Positions 6,841 to 8,419 of a stretch of DNA of 8,419 bases are shown piece by piece. The DNA lies in NCBI GenBank assembly GCA_028679485.1, contig JAJRBL010000313.1:1-8419 (forward strand). Reading direction: 5' to 3'. Positions within the stretch are counted from its first letter, which is position 1, and the number at the start of each line of letters is the position of its first letter. The stretch is from Methanospirillum sp. (GTDB lineage: Archaea; Halobacteriota; Methanomicrobia; Methanomicrobiales; Methanospirillaceae). Under the pieces are notes generated by a model. The model did no database searches and had not been told where the DNA came from. It saw only the letters and a list, made by a program, of their open reading frames with translations. Position numbers and translations under genes: made by a program.

Positions 6841-7921
6841 TTCTGGTTCCTCCTTCTTTATTACCTATCATATCACGTGTAGGACCGGTCACATACCAGC
6901 CGGTATCGGAAAGATCTGATATCCTGCTCTTTCCTGTAAGAAACATACATATCCGGAGTTCCTGATGTATTGACCAGATAACATCCCGCAGCGTATCAGG
7001 ACCATCGCATGCCGGTTGCAGCAGGGGTAATGCCATCCCGGCAAGATCTGCACCCAGTACCAGTGCTTTCGCGATATCGATACCAGTCCGTATCCCGCCG
7101 CTTGCAATTACCGGTGCCCCGCACCTGGTCACTTCATACAGACTGACTGCCGTAGGAATACCCCATTCCCCGAAACGTTCACCCAGTCTCTTCAGACGGT
7201 GATCGTCAGATCCGGTTATGCGTCCTGACCGGTGACTCTCGATAAGCGCCCACGAAGAGCCCCCGTGTCCGCCGGTATCGATACAGGCAACCCCCGCACC
7301 AAGACACCGTTTCGCCGTATTATACGAGATTCCACAGCCGGTCTCCTTTACAATCACCGGAACATGCAGTTCCCTGGTGAGATCGCGGAGAGCAGAAAAG
7401 CATCCGGCAGCGTTATGATCCCCTTCCGGCTGGACCGACTCCTGGAGGAAGTTCAGGTGAATGGCAAGTGCATCGGCATCTATCATCTCGACTGCACGTT
7501 CAGCCCATTCAATTCCATGATCCCTGAGCTGCACTATCCCCAGGTTTCCTGCGATGAATGTATCCGGGGCCTTATCTCTCACCACTCTGAATGTATCCTC
7601 GAGTTCAGGGTTCTCCACTGCTGCCCTCTGGGATCCGACCCCGATCCCAAGCCTCATCTCTTCGGCAATCTCTGCAAGAACTGCGTTTATCTCTTTTGTT
7701 TCCGGGTGTCCCCCGGTCATCGCCGAGATGAAGAGCGGCGATTTGAGATCGTGGCCGAGAAAACGGGTAGTCAGATCAAGACTGTCCATGTCTGTATCGG
7801 GGAGTGCTTCATGGACGAGTCTGATATCTTCAAAACCGGTATTTCCGGATTCTATCTCTTCGTCGAGACAGATCCGGAGATGGTCCAGTTTCCGGGAGGA
7901 AGTAAAATCCTTTCGGTTCAT
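6830..7921 (-). CDS. fni: Type 2 isopentenyl-diphosphate delta-isomerase (FMN-dependent)
   Basis: This enzyme interconverts IPP and DMAPP using reduced FMN and Mg2+. It is the IDI-2 isomerase used by archaea. It is 363 residues long if started at ATG 7921-7919, which overlaps the ipk stop as ATGA (4 bp) and follows GGAGG with 4 nt spacing. An in-frame ATG at 7942 would add seven residues (MDHAGGS) and has poorer support. The substrate-binding RKxxH is at 10-14 (RKLDH). FMN-barrel motifs follow in order: SAMTGG (66-71), GVGSQRAA (94-101), HLNFLQE (155-161, with the conserved Gln-Glu pair), KETGCGIS (192-199), DTGGHGGSSW (215-224), ASGGIRTG (273-280) and GADLAGMA (290-297). All catalytic features are present. 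It supplies DMAPP for the prenyl synthase two genes downstream. It ends inside rnj, which starts 11 bp before the fni stop is complete. Confidence 0.95.
   Translation of the reverse strand: MNRKDFTSSRKLDHLRICLDEEIESGNTGFEDIRLVHEALPDTDMDSLDLTTRFLGHDLKSPLFISAMTGGHPETKEINAVLAEIAEEMRLGIGVGSQRAAVENPELEDTFRVVRDKAPDTFIAGNLGIVQLRDHGIEWAERAVEMIDADALAIHLNFLQESVQPEGDHNAAGCFSALRDLTRELHVPVIVKETGCGISYNTAKRCLGAGVACIDTGGHGGSSWALIESHRSGRITGSDDHRLKRLGERFGEWGIPTAVSLYEVTRCGAPVIASGGIRTGIDIAKALVLGADLAGMALPLLQPACDGPDTLRDVIWSIHQELRICMFLTGKSRISDLSDTGWYVTGPTRDMIGNKEGGTRIGD
6847..6855 (-). promoter_or_regulatory. Strong ribosome binding site for rnj, inside the end of fni
   Basis: The minus strand reads AAGGAGGAA here, with GGAGG 8 nt before the TTG at 6840-6838. 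It is a near-perfect complement to the archaeal 16S rRNA 3' end. It is the main reason to accept TTG as the start of rnj. It sits within the last codons of fni, consistent with tight operon packing. Confidence 0.75.
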
Positions 7922-8419
7922 CGACCCTCCGGCATGATCCATGTACCCCCGTGATCTGTTCCGTTCAGAAACTCCCGGAGTCGTGATATATGAAATATTT
8001 CCGACCCTATGCCGTTGTCGGCAAGACAGAGGAGTTCCGAGATCTTCCCCTGCATACCTCCGGTCACATCGACGTGGCCGGATCCTCCTATCCTTATGGT
8101 ATGCGCCGTTTTACGGCGCAGTTCCCTCACAACCGATCCCCCGGCATCAAGCAGCCCCGGAACATCGGTCGCGAGACCGATCCTGTTCATCCGAAGTTGC
8201 TGTGCGAGAACCCTGATCAGTTGATCACCGGAAACAATGCATGCCCCTTTACTGGTGTCCATCACCACATCGCCATGGAGGACCGGCACCATACCGAGAT
8301 CCATCATCAGCTGAAGATGCTCAGTGGTATACCCGGTGAGGACTCCGCCTGATGCAACCGCACCCAGAAGCGGATGGACGGCCAGGGCCTCGATTCCTTC
8401 TGCCCGTAGGGTCATGACA
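7918..8419 (-). CDS. ipk: Isopentenyl phosphate kinase, C-terminal part; N-terminus outside window
   Basis: The frame runs through the right edge: the codon before the Met at 8415 is a valine, so that Met is internal and the gene continues beyond 8419. About 166 codons are visible out of the usual 250-270. Isopentenyl phosphate kinase uses ATP to convert isopentenyl phosphate to IPP, the step that defines the modified archaeal mevalonate pathway. Visible amino-acid-kinase-fold motifs (counting from that Met) are LHGDVVMD (46-53), SGDQL (62-66), TDVPG (83-87) and DVTGGMQGK (116-124), which contribute to phosphate and nucleotide binding. The catalytic histidine and the N-terminal glycine-rich loop lie outside the window. 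The neighbour fni, which acts on its product, starts in a 4-bp ATGA overlap with its stop, which strongly supports the call. Confidence 0.92.
   Translation of the reverse strand, partial: VMTLRAEGIEALAVHPLLGAVASGGVLTGYTTEHLQLMMDLGMVPVLHGDVVMDTSKGACIVSGDQLIRVLAQQLRMNRIGLATDVPGLLDAGGSVVRELRRKTAHTIRIGGSGHVDVTGGMQGKISELLCLADNGIGSEIFHISRLREFLNGTDHGGTWIMPEGR
8102..8120 (-). other. Very stable 8-bp GC-rich hairpin within ipk
   Basis: TGCGCCGT (8102-8109) and ACGGCGCA (8113-8120) form a perfect stem with a 3-base loop. In the mRNA it lies in the codons for LRRKTAH, about 180 nt before the start of fni. No T tract follows, so it is not a terminator. It could slow ribosomes or polymerase or protect an RNA end; this is inference only. 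Confidence 0.3.

Noticed and set aside
5875..6882. 335-codon open frame on the plus strand, antisense to rnj
   Set aside because: It lies almost wholly opposite rnj, which has full catalytic motifs. The translation has no recognisable domain, and long antisense frames are common in GC-rich coding DNA.
7232..7954. 240-codon open frame on the plus strand, antisense to fni
   Set aside because: Shadow of fni, whose minus-strand protein shows the complete IDI-2 motif series. No convincing ribosome binding site or protein family.

Overview
The window reads as chromosomal DNA of a methanogenic archaeon, most likely of the order Methanomicrobiales. This is an inference from four things: an archaeal ATP-dependent DNA ligase, an archaeal-type GluRS, an archaeal RNase J, and an isopentenyl phosphate kinase / type 2 IPP isomerase / prenyl synthase run in the archaeal order. 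Moderately high GC and GGAGG-type ribosome binding sites fit. The genus cannot be fixed by reading alone.

Layout. On the plus strand: the C-terminal end of a radical SAM protein with a cysteine cluster (1-238), a 60-bp spacer with a small hairpin, an MBL-fold hydrolase of the YycJ/PhnP-like group (299-1159), a possible 20-codon ORF straddling the junction (1108-1170), and a complete ATP-dependent DNA ligase (1180-2823). On the minus strand, converging on the ligase with only 15 bp between stop codons, is a compact operon read from right to left: ipk (cut by the window edge), fni, an archaeal rnj, a geranylgeranyl-type diphosphate synthase, and gltX. The adjacent minus-strand genes overlap by 4, 11 and 1 bp, or are separated by 16 bp (rnj to idsA). 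They are therefore very probably co-transcribed and translationally coupled. A T6 tract just past the gltX stop is the likely end of the transcript.

How the genes work together. Ipk phosphorylates isopentenyl phosphate to IPP, Fni isomerises IPP to DMAPP, and the prenyl synthase condenses them to the C20 (possibly C15/C20) precursor of archaeal membrane ether lipids. This is the terminal part of the archaeal mevalonate route. RNase J (mRNA decay/maturation) and GluRS (translation) share the transcript without an obvious biochemical link. The plus-strand genes are DNA repair/replication (ligase) and a metal-dependent hydrolase of unknown substrate.

This is mainly an ordinary housekeeping region, with no gene-free stretch over 300 bp. 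I saw no mobile element, CRISPR array, tRNA or rRNA. The points most worth a second look are the junction between the MBL gene and the ligase (a homopolymer that may mark a frame shift, plus a small ORF with its own ribosome binding site), the noncanonical KMSKS-like loop of GluRS, the placement of rnj inside the isoprenoid operon, and two perfect 8-bp hairpins inside the operon's coding sequence.
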